NCBI GenBank assembly: GCA_033762815.1
Contig: JANRLF010000004.1
Span: forward strand, 248,001 to 312,000
DNA from: JANRLF01 sp033762815
GTDB taxonomy: Bacteria; Bacteroidota; Bacteroidia; Chitinophagales; CAIOSU01
DNA length: 64,000 bases
Reading direction: 5' to 3'
In this document: piece by piece, positions 16,250 through 24,953 of the stretch
Position numbering within the stretch: the stretch's first letter is position 1
Layout: each line of letters opens with the position of its first letter
The notes under the pieces: model-generated
Told to the model about the DNA's origin: nothing
Seen by the model: only the letters and a program-made list of their open reading frames with translations
Databases searched by the model: none
Made by a program: the position numbers and the translations under genes

Positions 16250-18160
16250 ATGAATGAAGTAACTAAGACGAGTGTTAGTGATGCGCATGAGCATTTAAAA
16301 GATGAAACCGGTTGGAGAGCGCATTGGGATTTACTATTAGCGTTAGTAATACTCATTATACTTTTAGTTCTAGAGTATGGCTTTCAAATTGCCTTACCCA
16401 ATATCCCATCCCTTCTAATCAATCTCGCTGCTTATTTTCTTGCAGGAAGGAAGGTGTTGGAACTAGCTATCCGAAAATCTGCAAGAGGGGATTTTTTCAA
16501 CGAATTTGTGCTCATGAGTGTCGCAACAATTGGGGCATTTATCATTGGCGAATATGAAGAAGGTGTCGCAGTGATGGTATTTTACCAGATCGGAGAATGG
16601 TTTCAGGATGCAGCCGTAAACAATGCAAAACGAAGCATCAAAGCTTTACTGGATATTCGCCCTGATGAAGTAACCGTCATCAGAAATGGCGGCAATCAGG
16701 TCGTTGATCCTTCACAGGTTGAGATTGGAGAAACAATCCAGATCAAGCCGGGAGAAAAAGTCGCATTAGATGCAGAACTTGTTTCTGACAGCGCATCTTT
16801 CAATACAGCAGCACTCACTGGTGAGAGTAAGCCTGATACAAAATACAAAGGAGAAGCCGTCTATGCAGGAATGATAAACCTTAACACGGTTGCAGAACTA
16901 AAGGTGAATGCTTTATTTAAAGACAGCAAGCTAAGCCGCATATTGGAAATGGTGCAGGATGCAACAGCCAGAAAATCGCAGACGCAGCTATTCATTTCAA
17001 GATTTGCGAAAATATATACGCCAATCGTATTTTTTCTCGCCTTAGCTGTGTGCGCAGTTCCTTATTTTATCGTTGATAACTATGATTTTCAAACCTGGTT
17101 CTACAGAGCATTGGTGTTTCTGGTCATTAGTTGTCCGTGCGCTTTAGTGGTATCTATTCCGTTAGGTTATTTTGGCGGCATCGGCCTGGCATCGCGAAAT
17201 GGCATATTATTTAAGGGTGGAAACTATCTCGATGTGATGACTAAGGTAAATGCCGTTATCATGGATAAAACAGGCACGCTGACTAAAGGCGTATTTAAAG
17301 TACAGGACGTGCAGGTCAATAATATCGACCGTGACGAATTTGTAGAACTAACTGCAGCACTGGAACGGCATTCTTCCCATCCTATTGCCAAAGCCATTAC
17401 CGACTATGTAGGAAAAGATGACGGCACTCTCAAAGCTGATGGTGTTGAAGAAATTGCTGGCCATGGGTTAAAAGGTAATGTTGGCGGCAGGGAAGTCTTA
17501 GCCGGGAACTTGAAACTGCTCAGGAAATTTTCAGTTAGCTATCCGCAGGAATTGGAAAAGATCATTGATACAATTGTGGTTGTCGCTATCAATCAGCAAT
17601 ATGCAGGCTACATTACGATTTCCGATGAAATAAAAGAAGATGCAGAGAAAACGATACAAGACCTGCATAAAATGAAAATCCAGACAATCATGTTGTCCGG
17701 TGATAAGCAGGCTGTCGTTGATGCCGTGGCGGCAAAGATTGGTATTGATAATGCTTATGGCGACTTGCTACCGGAAGGCAAGGTAGAAAAAGTGCAGGCA
17801 GTCAAGAATGAGGGAAAGTATATCGCCTTTGTTGGCGATGGTGTAAATGACGCCCCCGTTGTCGCATTAGCAGATGCAGGGATTGCGATGGGTGGTTTAG
17901 GGAGTGATGCAACGATTGAAACCGCCGATATCGTTATTCAAAACGACCATCCCTCCAAAATTGTAGCAGCAATCAGGATCGGTAAAATAACCAGAAACAT
18001 TGTGTGGCAGAATATCATTCTGGCAATGACGGTTAAGGTCATTGTATTGGCATTGGGAGCAGGCGGAATAGCGACGTTATGGGAGGCTGTTATAGCCGAT
18101 GTCGGTGTGGCACTACTGGCAATTTTAAATGCAGTACGCATTCAGAGGATTAAATTATAG
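16250..18160 (+). CDS. Zn(II)/Cd(II)/Pb(II)-type P1B ATPase
   Basis: A 636-residue P1B pump without an N-terminal HMA domain; the upstream HMA-like protein may stand in for it. Key sites: CPC at 295-297, the phosphorylated Asp in DKTGT (Asp339), HP dipeptide 377-378, and GDGVND from residue 529. The last two helices carry Lys596 (TVKVIV) and Asp617 (AVIADVG), the ligands of ZntA-type Zn/Cd/Pb exporters, not the Cu-type YN/MxxSS. It therefore extends the island from copper to divalent metals, exporting them from the cytosol. Its start is 2 bases after the HMA gene stop. Confidence 0.92.
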   Translation: MNEVTKTSVSDAHEHLKDETGWRAHWDLLLALVILIILLVLEYGFQIALPNIPSLLINLAAYFLAGRKVLELAIRKSARGDFFNEFVLMSVATIGAFIIGEYEEGVAVMVFYQIGEWFQDAAVNNAKRSIKALLDIRPDEVTVIRNGGNQVVDPSQVEIGETIQIKPGEKVALDAELVSDSASFNTAALTGESKPDTKYKGEAVYAGMINLNTVAELKVNALFKDSKLSRILEMVQDATARKSQTQLFISRFAKIYTPIVFFLALAVCAVPYFIVDNYDFQTWFYRALVFLVISCPCALVVSIPLGYFGGIGLASRNGILFKGGNYLDVMTKVNAVIMDKTGTLTKGVFKVQDVQVNNIDRDEFVELTAALERHSSHPIAKAITDYVGKDDGTLKADGVEEIAGHGLKGNVGGREVLAGNLKLLRKFSVSYPQELEKIIDTIVVVAINQQYAGYITISDEIKEDAEKTIQDLHKMKIQTIMLSGDKQAVVDAVAAKIGIDNAYGDLLPEGKVEKVQAVKNEGKYIAFVGDGVNDAPVVALADAGIAMGGLGSDATIETADIVIQNDHPSKIVAAIRIGKITRNIVWQNIILAMTVKVIVLALGAGGIATLWEAVIADVGVALLAILNAVRIQRIKL

Positions 18161-18164
18161 TTGT

Positions 18165-18728
18165 ATGAAAGAAATCGCCGGTAATAAATTTTACACAATA
18201 ATTGCAGCACTTCTTTTCACGCTGGGATTGCTTGCTGTGGGGTATTTCTCGTTCGGGATATGGACGACTTTTATCTTTGCATCAGGCTTCTTAGGTGGCT
18301 TTATCCTATGGCTTTTCGCTCCCAATACAGCAAGTTTTGCATCGATCCGGAAACCTTACTGGTTCACACTAGCTGCCTTAATTTTATTACACAGGGTTGA
18401 AGAATATATTTTTAAATTTCAGGAGGAACTAGCGAAGATGACTGGCAATCCTATACCTGATCTTACGTCACCTGCGTTAATTGCTCTTGTTCTGGCTTCT
18501 GTAGGTGGTTGGCTCTTCATTCCCTATCTGATAAAACGCAGTTATTCCTTTGGATATTATCTGGCATGGACTTTCTTTGCTGCAATGGGTATAGCGGAAC
18601 TCGCGCACTTCATATTTCCATTCTTCACTCATGAACCATATGGATATTTCCCAGGCATGGCAAGCGTGATTGTCCTTGCCCCAACCGCATGGTGGGGAAT
18701 GAGGCGGCTTAGTCGAGTTCCGCGGTAA
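18165..18728 (+). CDS. HXXEE family membrane protein
   Basis: A 187-residue membrane protein. I start at ATG 18165, 4 bases after the ATPase stop; an in-frame start inside the ATPase gene (18129) would overlap it. Several hydrophobic helices are visible, and HRVEE in the second helix region is the HxxEE motif for which the family is named; a later His (AELAHFIF) is also typical. The family is uncharacterised. It is the last plus-strand gene of the island and converges on the integrase. Confidence 0.72.
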   Translation: MKEIAGNKFYTIIAALLFTLGLLAVGYFSFGIWTTFIFASGFLGGFILWLFAPNTASFASIRKPYWFTLAALILLHRVEEYIFKFQEELAKMTGNPIPDLTSPALIALVLASVGGWLFIPYLIKRSYSFGYYLAWTFFAAMGIAELAHFIFPFFTHEPYGYFPGMASVIVLAPTAWWGMRRLSRVPR

Positions 18729-18757
18729 ATAGCTGCCAGATGAACTACGACATATAG

Positions 18758-20119
18758 TTACTGCTGCATGGTAGATTCATTATTTAACTTCTTAAATACA
18801 TTTAATCTTTCTGCAAAGTCCTTTTTCATATCCGTATCAAAACTATCCATGTAGTTCTCTGTTGTACGTTTTTCATAGTGACCTAAAGTTTCTTGGATAA
18901 ACTCCGTAGATGCACCTTGCCGTTTCAAAACAGTAGCCAAACTGTGTCTAGCGACATTTGTAGTCGATTTCCTATCAACACCTGCCTTTTGACAAATACC
19001 CTTCATTCCGTCGTTGACAAATTTTGTAAACGCCTTAATTCGCAAGTGTTGTGCTAATGGATCAAGTCTATCATCCAATATCGGGAATAAGAATGTATTA
19101 CCATCTACACGCTTATTTCCAATTTCATCGATGATTTTCTGGATCTCTTCGCTTATATATACCATTATCAGCTTTGGGTCGTCTTTCGTTGTTCTCTCAA
19201 TTTTCGCGCGAGTGAAAACTATAAATCCATCATCAATATTCTTGTATCTAAGATAGGCTACATCCTTTGTATTCATCCCATTGCCATAATAACAGAAAAA
19301 CCAATAAAGCTTGGCTTTTTTTTCTTCTTCACTTTCAGGAGTGTAGTTGTAGAGCATGTTTAAATCAACCAATGGAAGGGCTTTCTTGATATTCCTTCCT
19401 GTTGGAATAATATACTTTCTTCTTCCGAAAGGATAACAATTCTCTCGCTTTATAATCTTCATTTCAATAGCTTCGTTGAATATCGTACGAAGGGGACGAA
19501 GTTTTATTCCAATGGTTGCTTTCGTACGTCCCTTTGCTCTCATCATTTGTTCGTATTGATTCAGATAACTAACCGTTATCTTATCGAACGTTACATTTCC
19601 CTTGAACTTCTTTAAAGAATTGTAGGTGTCCTGATAATTTAAGGCACTCCCAATTCTCTCTTCCTGTAATAGCTTCTTGATGTATATAAAGAATACAGCG
19701 GAAATACATCCTGGTATAGAATGATCTTCCTTAAAAATTGGGAATCGAGACAGATATGGTGTATAATCGAAGTCATCTCCATCACTTATCTGTACAGCCT
19801 TAAGTTTTTTCTTTCTGGCTTTGAACATTGGGTTGCCACAAATGAAATCATTCTCGAAGTCAATCCTATCGAAAGTGCTACAGTTTTCGAGATACTCATC
19901 AGCCTTTCTTTGGATAAGTCGTAACTTATCTTTTATTTCCTGTAAGGCTGCTGCCAATCGTGGAGCGGATAGCTTTTCAAAATCCGCTTCCGGCAGTTGG
20001 AAAATTGTAGGGTAACGATATGGATTCTTGCCAATCCTTACTAACAGAATTACGGGGAAGACATCGCTTTTTAATTTTGCTCTTCTAGTATCAAGAGCGA
20101 CTGTCATTTTAACGGTCAT
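18758..20119 (-). CDS. Tyrosine recombinase (Bacteroidota-type integrase)
   Basis: A 453-residue site-specific recombinase: an N-terminal arm-binding region (about 1-110), a SAM-like core-binding domain (about 130-230) and a catalytic domain. The catalytic Tyr is Tyr423 (TENYM), the His before it is His414 (LGHYE) and the box II Arg is Arg391 (ARHSLAT). Two usual residues are replaced: box I Arg by Asn in GNGMN, and the first His of HxxR by Asn388. GMN variants occur in some Bacteroidota integrases, so the enzyme may still be active. It lies at the end of the metal island, convergent with it, and is the likely enzyme that moved it. Confidence 0.9.
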   Translation of the reverse strand: MTVKMTVALDTRRAKLKSDVFPVILLVRIGKNPYRYPTIFQLPEADFEKLSAPRLAAALQEIKDKLRLIQRKADEYLENCSTFDRIDFENDFICGNPMFKARKKKLKAVQISDGDDFDYTPYLSRFPIFKEDHSIPGCISAVFFIYIKKLLQEERIGSALNYQDTYNSLKKFKGNVTFDKITVSYLNQYEQMMRAKGRTKATIGIKLRPLRTIFNEAIEMKIIKRENCYPFGRRKYIIPTGRNIKKALPLVDLNMLYNYTPESEEEKKAKLYWFFCYYGNGMNTKDVAYLRYKNIDDGFIVFTRAKIERTTKDDPKLIMVYISEEIQKIIDEIGNKRVDGNTFLFPILDDRLDPLAQHLRIKAFTKFVNDGMKGICQKAGVDRKSTTNVARHSLATVLKRQGASTEFIQETLGHYEKRTTENYMDSFDTDMKKDFAERLNVFKKLNNESTMQQ

Positions 20120-20157
20120 TGTTTTAATTTTTTCAGTTTCACAAAATCAACTCCTCA

Positions 20158-20188
20158 TTTGACCTACTTTTTTGACCGCAATCGGGTC
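20158..20188. repeat. Direct and inverted TTTGACC elements upstream of the integrase
   Basis: TTTGACC occurs at 20158-20164 and 20171-20177, and GACC (20174-20177) is mirrored by GGTC in GGGTC (20184-20188). Placement about 40-70 bases upstream of the integrase start suits an operator or an integrase arm site; neither can be shown here. Confidence 0.3.
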
Positions 20189-20248
20189 ACTAAATAGGCT
20201 AAAACAACAAAAACGAAGATACAAACAATCTAAATAATTTACTGAAAA

Positions 20249-20575
20249 TCAATTCAATACGACACTTAAGAACAAGTAATACAAAGTAAAGCACAATGAT
20301 AAAACCGTCTCCATGTCTAGTTTGGAACGGAATGTACCTTGGCGCTTATCGATTTCATAAGGGAACGAAAGCTGTGCTGGTATTTTGCCCGGCTTGCTTA
20401 CATACATGCCATTCTCCACAATTCGGCTGCAAAACTCGTCGCTGGCCTTATAAGTGTAATATTCCGGTTTGGTATAGTCTTCTTCAATATTTACCACCGG
20501 CGATTGGGCCATTGCTTTCAAGGCAAAGGCCAAAAGGATGAAGGTGAATAACTTTGTTTTCACAGTAGCACTCAT
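20249..20575 (-). CDS. Small exported protein, possibly cut by the island
   Basis: A 108-residue protein with a clear signal peptide (ILLAFALKAMAQ). The mature part (VVNIEEDYTKPEYYTYKAS to KIPAQLSFPYEIDKRQGTF) has no family I recognise. The final segment (LSLCFTLYYLFLSVVLN) is hydrophobic and unlike the rest, and ends where the island begins, so the true 3' end may have been replaced by island DNA. It could also be a complete, unusual protein. Start ATG 20575. Confidence 0.5.
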   Translation of the reverse strand: MSATVKTKLFTFILLAFALKAMAQSPVVNIEEDYTKPEYYTYKASDEFCSRIVENGMYVSKPGKIPAQLSFPYEIDKRQGTFRSKLDMETVLSLCFTLYYLFLSVVLN

Positions 20576-20919
20576 TTTTTGTGTTCACAAAAAAGCACCG
20601 AAAGTTAGGAAAAATTAAAATTCTCCTAAACAAAAAACTCGTCATTATACTGATTCAAGTCTCTGATTTGTTAATAATAATACATCATAGTTTCCCAATC
20701 ATGTTGCTAAACCACCCTGAAAAAATGGCACTCTTAACCAACCTTAGGTTAGGCAAACCTGCTTTGCTGCTTCTGCAAGGCCAATAAACATAAATAATTA
20801 ATTGACAATGGTTTATACAATACAAACACAATTTCTCCAAATGGTACTAGCGATTTTCGACTTGAATGCGTTTATTTAAAAGCCTTGAGTAGTGGTTTTT
20901 GGGATGTGCTGTATGGCCA

Positions 20920-21300
20920 TTTGAAAATTTGAAGATTTGAAAATTTGAAAATGATTTAGGCTGCAATCCCCGCAATAAGCGGGGCAGGCTGAAATTTGAA
21001 ATCGTTCTTCCCTCTACTAATGAAGCAAAAAAACAAAAAAACACACTCATTTTCGCACAAATAATTGATAAACAAAGAAATAACAAGAATTGAACTACCT
21101 GCGAAATACCCTTGAACACCCTTTGAAGCACCTGCGAGATACCCTTGAAGTACCTGCGAACACCCCTTGAACCACCTGCGAAATACCTGCGAAACAGTTT
21201 TTTAGAGGCTAGTAGCAGGGCATGCTTCAATGAATTTGAAAATTTGGCGAATACAATTTGGAAATTTGGATATTTGAAAATTTTAAAATGATTTAGGCAA
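20920..21300. repeat. TTTGAAAA-type repeats and a duplicated block with a GC-rich hairpin
   Basis: TTTGAAAATTTGAA-like words fill 20920-20952 and 21233-21290. Each run is followed by a duplicated block, ATGATTTAGGC with CAATCCCCGCAATAA shortly after, at about 20951-20978 and 21288-21315. In the first copy CCCCGC (20968-20973) and GCGGGG (20979-20984) form a perfect hairpin; in the second the right arm has decayed. Confidence 0.7.
21098..21196. repeat. Degenerate tandem repeat ACCTGCGAAATACCCTTGAA
   Basis: About five imperfect copies of ACCTGCGA(A/G) and CCCTTGAA units in tandem. No coding sense is apparent. Confidence 0.7.
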
Positions 21301-21325
21301 CAATCCCCGCAATAATTGGGACAGT

Positions 21326-21530
21326 TGTACCTTTTACCTTTTACCTTTTACCTTTTACCTTTTACCTTGTACCTTGTACCTTTTACCTTGTACCTCGTAC
21401 CTTATTTTACCTTTTACCTTTTACCTTTTACCTTATTTACCTTGTACCTTGTACCTTATTTTACCTTGTACCTTTTACCTTGTACCTTATTTTACCTTGT
21501 ACCTCATACCTTATTTTACCTTGTAGCTTC
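21326..21530. repeat. 7-base tandem repeat array (ACCTTTT and variants)
   Basis: TACCTTT/TACCTTG units are repeated about 25 times with small changes (ACCTTTT, ACCTTGT, ACCTTATTTT). This is simple-sequence DNA, likely unstable by slippage. Confidence 0.85.
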
Positions 21531-21639
21531 TATTGCCTTGCTACTTGCTACTTGCTACTCACTACCCAATACTATTTAATGCAATGATGCAACCTTAGCC
21601 AAGGATAGTGGTTCTATCCAAATGTAATTGCCCCTACCA

Positions 21640-23088
21640 ATGCATACCGAAGATTATATTGTTGACCTGCACTGCCATCCTAACCTCAAAGCCTTCAATT
21701 CCGGACACCCTAAGCCGGTCTTTACCCTTTGGGACAAAATAATACACCCCTATACCGATTCAAGTTTTATGCGCTGGGTGCGGAGAAATTCGGCCAATGT
21801 GCACAAGGAGTCGCAGTGCGATTTGACCGCCTTGGCGGAAAACCAAGTAAGGGTCATTAACCTATCACTTTACCCCATGGAGCGGGGATTTCTGCATTTA
21901 CGCAACGTGCCCAAATTTTTGGTGGGCGGCAACCGTACCGAAATGATGTTGGAACATATCAGCGGTATGGCATTGAAACGCATCACAGCCCTGCGTAAGC
22001 AAGACAACCATTATTTCGCCAATCTGGAAGCCGAATACGAGTACGTGCGAAATGGCCAAGGCAAGTGCCCCGACAGGGATTTCAGTTACGAAATAGTGAA
22101 CAACTACCGCGAATTGCAGGCGGCCTTAAAAAAGCCGGGCAACATAGCTGTAATCATTTCTATAGAAGGTGCCCATTCTTTCGGAAGCGGTACCCCGGTA
22201 AGTCTGAAAATGAAAGAAGCCGAACTGAAAGAAGTGATGACGGACAACTTGAGAAAGGTAAAACAGTGGGAGTATCCACCATTTACGGTCAATTTGGCCC
22301 ACCACTTTTGGAACCAGCTATGCGGTCATTCCAGCAGTTTTAGGCGGCCCATTAGCGACCTAATCAATCAAAACAAGGGCAAGGATAAGGGCTTTACCGA
22401 TTTGGGCAGGCATATCATGCGCGAATTGCTCAGCCGTGAAAATGGCAAGCGTATTTTGATTGATACCAAACACATGAGCGTGGCGAGCAGAAGAGAGTAC
22501 TATGATTTTCTCATCAACTACAATTATCTGAACCCTAATGACAAAATTCCGATAATATGCAGCCATGGGGGCGTAAATGGCTACAAGGATATGGCTGCAT
22601 CCATGTTGGAGAAGGATAATTTGAAGAAAAGCCGCAATAGCCTTTTCCACCGTTGGAGCATCAATGTATCGGATGAGGAGATTAGAATTATCCATGATTC
22701 GGAAGGGCTCATTGGTTTTATGATGGACAAGGGAATGGTAGGTGGTGGCAACCATGTAAAACAAATTGTTACGCGGCTAGATTTGGAGCAGCAGCGCATT
22801 GAATTCTGCAAGCTGTTCTGGCAGAATATTTTCCATGCCGTAAAGGCAGTAAATAAGCCTACAGGTTGGGATATTATGGCCTTGGGCACGGATTATGACG
22901 GCACCATATCGCATATGGATCCTTATGAGGGAGCTGCGAAACTGCCAACCTTTTGGAACGATTTGGTGCATTATCTGGAAGAGACCAAACTGCACAAGGA
23001 GCTTTGGTACGATTATCAGCCAAAAGAGCTGGTAAAGAAATTAATGTACACCAATTCCATGGAGTTTTACAGAAAGTATTTTATTTAG
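21640..23088 (+). CDS. Membrane dipeptidase-like (peptidase M19) metallohydrolase
   Basis: A 482-residue cytosolic-looking protein started at ATG 21640 rather than TTG 21628. Family M19 metal-binding motifs are present: DLHCHP near the N-terminus, SIEGAH in the middle, ICSHGG and GTDYDG toward the end. M19 enzymes hydrolyse dipeptides using two metal ions. It is longer than usual for the family (about 320-400), with an insert in the first third (RRNSANVHKES to NRTEMMLEH). No signal peptide. It precedes the PLP enzyme by 20 bases, so they likely share a transcript; substrate unknown. Confidence 0.75.
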   Translation: MHTEDYIVDLHCHPNLKAFNSGHPKPVFTLWDKIIHPYTDSSFMRWVRRNSANVHKESQCDLTALAENQVRVINLSLYPMERGFLHLRNVPKFLVGGNRTEMMLEHISGMALKRITALRKQDNHYFANLEAEYEYVRNGQGKCPDRDFSYEIVNNYRELQAALKKPGNIAVIISIEGAHSFGSGTPVSLKMKEAELKEVMTDNLRKVKQWEYPPFTVNLAHHFWNQLCGHSSSFRRPISDLINQNKGKDKGFTDLGRHIMRELLSRENGKRILIDTKHMSVASRREYYDFLINYNYLNPNDKIPIICSHGGVNGYKDMAASMLEKDNLKKSRNSLFHRWSINVSDEEIRIIHDSEGLIGFMMDKGMVGGGNHVKQIVTRLDLEQQRIEFCKLFWQNIFHAVKAVNKPTGWDIMALGTDYDGTISHMDPYEGAAKLPTFWNDLVHYLEETKLHKELWYDYQPKELVKKLMYTNSMEFYRKYFI

Positions 23089-23108
23089 TAGTATAAAGCC
23101 CATATTCC

Positions 23109-24569
23109 ATGGCCAAAAAAAAGCCAGCTCCTAGCCTACCATTTCCGCAAAAAGGAACGGACGCAGCATCCATCAAAGAACAATTGGCCAATGCCGCCGC
23201 TAACGATAAAAATTGGCGCAGAGGCCGCACATTCAGCCTGGTTTTCTATCCTGGCGATGAGGTGAGCGAAGTGTCCAAACAGGCCTATTTAGCCTTTAGT
23301 TATGAAAACGGCTTGAACGTAAGTGCCTTCCCCAGCCTTAGAAAGTTTGAAACAGAGGTGGTAGCCATGTCCATTGCCCTAATGAACGGCGATGCCGATG
23401 TGGTTGGCAATATGACCAGCGGTGGTACGGAAAGCATTCTATGTGCGGTAAAAACGGCCAAAAACAAGTGGGCAAAAGAAAACGCCGATACTATACCTGA
23501 AGTAATAGTGCCGCAAAGTGCCCACCCCGCATTCGACAAGGCCTGCGATTATTTTGGATTGAAACTGGTACATGTACCCGTGGACAAGCAAACTTTGAGA
23601 GCCGATGTAGCCGCCATGGAAAAGGCCATCACCCCCAATACGGTAATGATTGTAGGTTCTGCCCCTTCCTACCCGCATGGGTTGATTGACCCTATAGAAG
23701 ATTTAGCAAAAGTGGCACAAAAGCATCACCTGCTATTCCATGTTGATGCCTGCGTGGGCGGATATGCCCTACCATTTGTCGAGCGGCTTGGTTATCCGGT
23801 GCCCAAGTTCGACTTTCGTGTGCCAGGCGTTACTTCCATTTCCATGGACCTGCACAAATACGGCTATGCCACCAAGGGGGCATCGGTAGTTTTGTACAAA
23901 AATTCCGTATTGCGTAAAAACCAATATTTCCTGTATACCGAATGGACAGGGGGCATCTATATATCGCCAACAGTAACCGGCACCCGACCTGGAGGGCCCA
24001 TAGCTGCGGCATGGGCCGTATTGAACTTCCTAGGCGAAGAAGGCTACCTGCGCATTAATAAAGCAGTAATGGAAGCCACTGAAAAAATCATTGCTGGCAT
24101 CAATGCCATTGAAGGCTTGTATGTAATCGGCAAACCGGAAATGAGCGTATTGGGATTTACCTCCGACAAGTACGATATTTTCCGCATCGGGGATGAAATG
24201 AACCTGAAAGGCTGGCATATCGATAAACAACAAAACCCCGATAGTCTGCATTTGACTATCTCCTATGGTAATGTACAGGCGGTAGATGATTTCTTGACCG
24301 ACCTGAAAGAAGCGGTGAAACAGGCCAAAAAATTGACATTGGATAAAATTGGTGGCAAAGTAGCGGTGGGCTTAGTAAAAGGTGCCTCAAAAGTGCTGCC
24401 TGAAAAGCAAATGAGCAAGCTAACCCAAGCCGTAGCCAAAATGGGCGGTACAGGGGTCCCAAAGCGTTCTGCGGCCATGTACGGCGTAATGGGAGCCATC
24501 AGCAATGAAGGTGACCTAAACGAAATATTGCTAAACCTGATGGACGGCTTGAACAAAATGGAGCAATAG
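23109..24569 (+). CDS. PLP-dependent lyase of the sphingosine-1-phosphate lyase type
   Basis: A 486-residue fold-type I PLP enzyme. The cofactor lysine is Lys250 in DLHKYGYATKG, a sequence typical of S1P lyase and related group II decarboxylases, preceded by the HVDACVGG Asp that contacts the pyridine ring and by TSGGTES near the N-terminus. S1P lyases cleave phosphorylated sphingoid bases into phosphoethanolamine and a long-chain aldehyde; many Bacteroidota make sphingolipids, so that role is plausible. A glutamate- or tyrosine-type decarboxylase is the alternative, though the DLHKYG...KG context fits S1P lyase better. Confidence 0.8.
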   Translation: MAKKKPAPSLPFPQKGTDAASIKEQLANAAANDKNWRRGRTFSLVFYPGDEVSEVSKQAYLAFSYENGLNVSAFPSLRKFETEVVAMSIALMNGDADVVGNMTSGGTESILCAVKTAKNKWAKENADTIPEVIVPQSAHPAFDKACDYFGLKLVHVPVDKQTLRADVAAMEKAITPNTVMIVGSAPSYPHGLIDPIEDLAKVAQKHHLLFHVDACVGGYALPFVERLGYPVPKFDFRVPGVTSISMDLHKYGYATKGASVVLYKNSVLRKNQYFLYTEWTGGIYISPTVTGTRPGGPIAAAWAVLNFLGEEGYLRINKAVMEATEKIIAGINAIEGLYVIGKPEMSVLGFTSDKYDIFRIGDEMNLKGWHIDKQQNPDSLHLTISYGNVQAVDDFLTDLKEAVKQAKKLTLDKIGGKVAVGLVKGASKVLPEKQMSKLTQAVAKMGGTGVPKRSAAMYGVMGAISNEGDLNEILLNLMDGLNKMEQ

Positions 24570-24571
24570 GT

Positions 24572-24895
24572 TCATAGTTCCTCAACTCTCCATTCGGAAC
24601 TTGCGAAGGAACGGATGGCCACTGTGCTGGGCCTTAGTTGATATACAATCTTTAGGCTGTTGTCCATTAGCAACATTTGGCTAAGGGTTACTACCTCCAT
24701 ATCGCTATCTTGAAACTGATCGTTGCTAAGGAAATGAAGGTCCCCATCGCTGTCGCATATTATACGCAATATTTTTGCGTGTTCCTCCAGTACGAAGCGG
24801 GTCGTGAAGGCAAATTTGCAGCTAATTTCAGGGCACGGTTCAGTGACGTTACCTTTTGTGCCCAACCATCCAAGTATCTTTTTCATCATTTTCAT
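24572..24895 (-). CDS. Hypothetical protein
   Basis: A 107-residue protein if started at ATG 24895; ATGs at 24889 and 24886 are also possible, and an in-frame ATG at 24937 adds 14 residues. The body (FTTRFVLEEHAKILRIICD, DGDLHFLSNDQF) has mixed strands and helices with no family I recognise. It converges on the PLP enzyme (2 bases between stops) and lies downstream of the monooxygenase on the same strand. No signal peptide. Confidence 0.55.
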   Translation of the reverse strand: MKMMKKILGWLGTKGNVTEPCPEISCKFAFTTRFVLEEHAKILRIICDSDGDLHFLSNDQFQDSDMEVVTLSQMLLMDNSLKIVYQLRPSTVAIRSFASSEWRVEEL

Positions 24896-24953
24896 TAGTG
24901 GCGAGGCATTTGTGCCCCGCCACCCCCAACCTGTCATGAAAAATGTGGGTAAG

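Larger units (their letters stand above)
20576..21639. other. Long intergenic region, AT-rich with repeats
   Basis: About 1.06 kb without a supported gene. From 20576 to about 20900 I see nothing definite. After that come three groups of short repeats, listed separately. A plus-strand frame over 21316-21579 exists only because the 7-base repeat has no stop in that frame. Confidence 0.6.

Noticed and set aside
20737..20765. AACCTTAGGTTAGG-type words
   Set aside because: They look like an inverted repeat at first, but the arms do not pair properly.
21098..21196. Possible CRISPR array
   Set aside because: The repeat units are adjacent and degenerate, without spacers of constant length, and there are no cas genes nearby.
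21316..21579. Open frame rich in Leu, Tyr, Pro, Phe and Thr
   Set aside because: It is a read-through of a 7-base ACCTTTT repeat array; the repetition comes from the DNA, not from a protein family.
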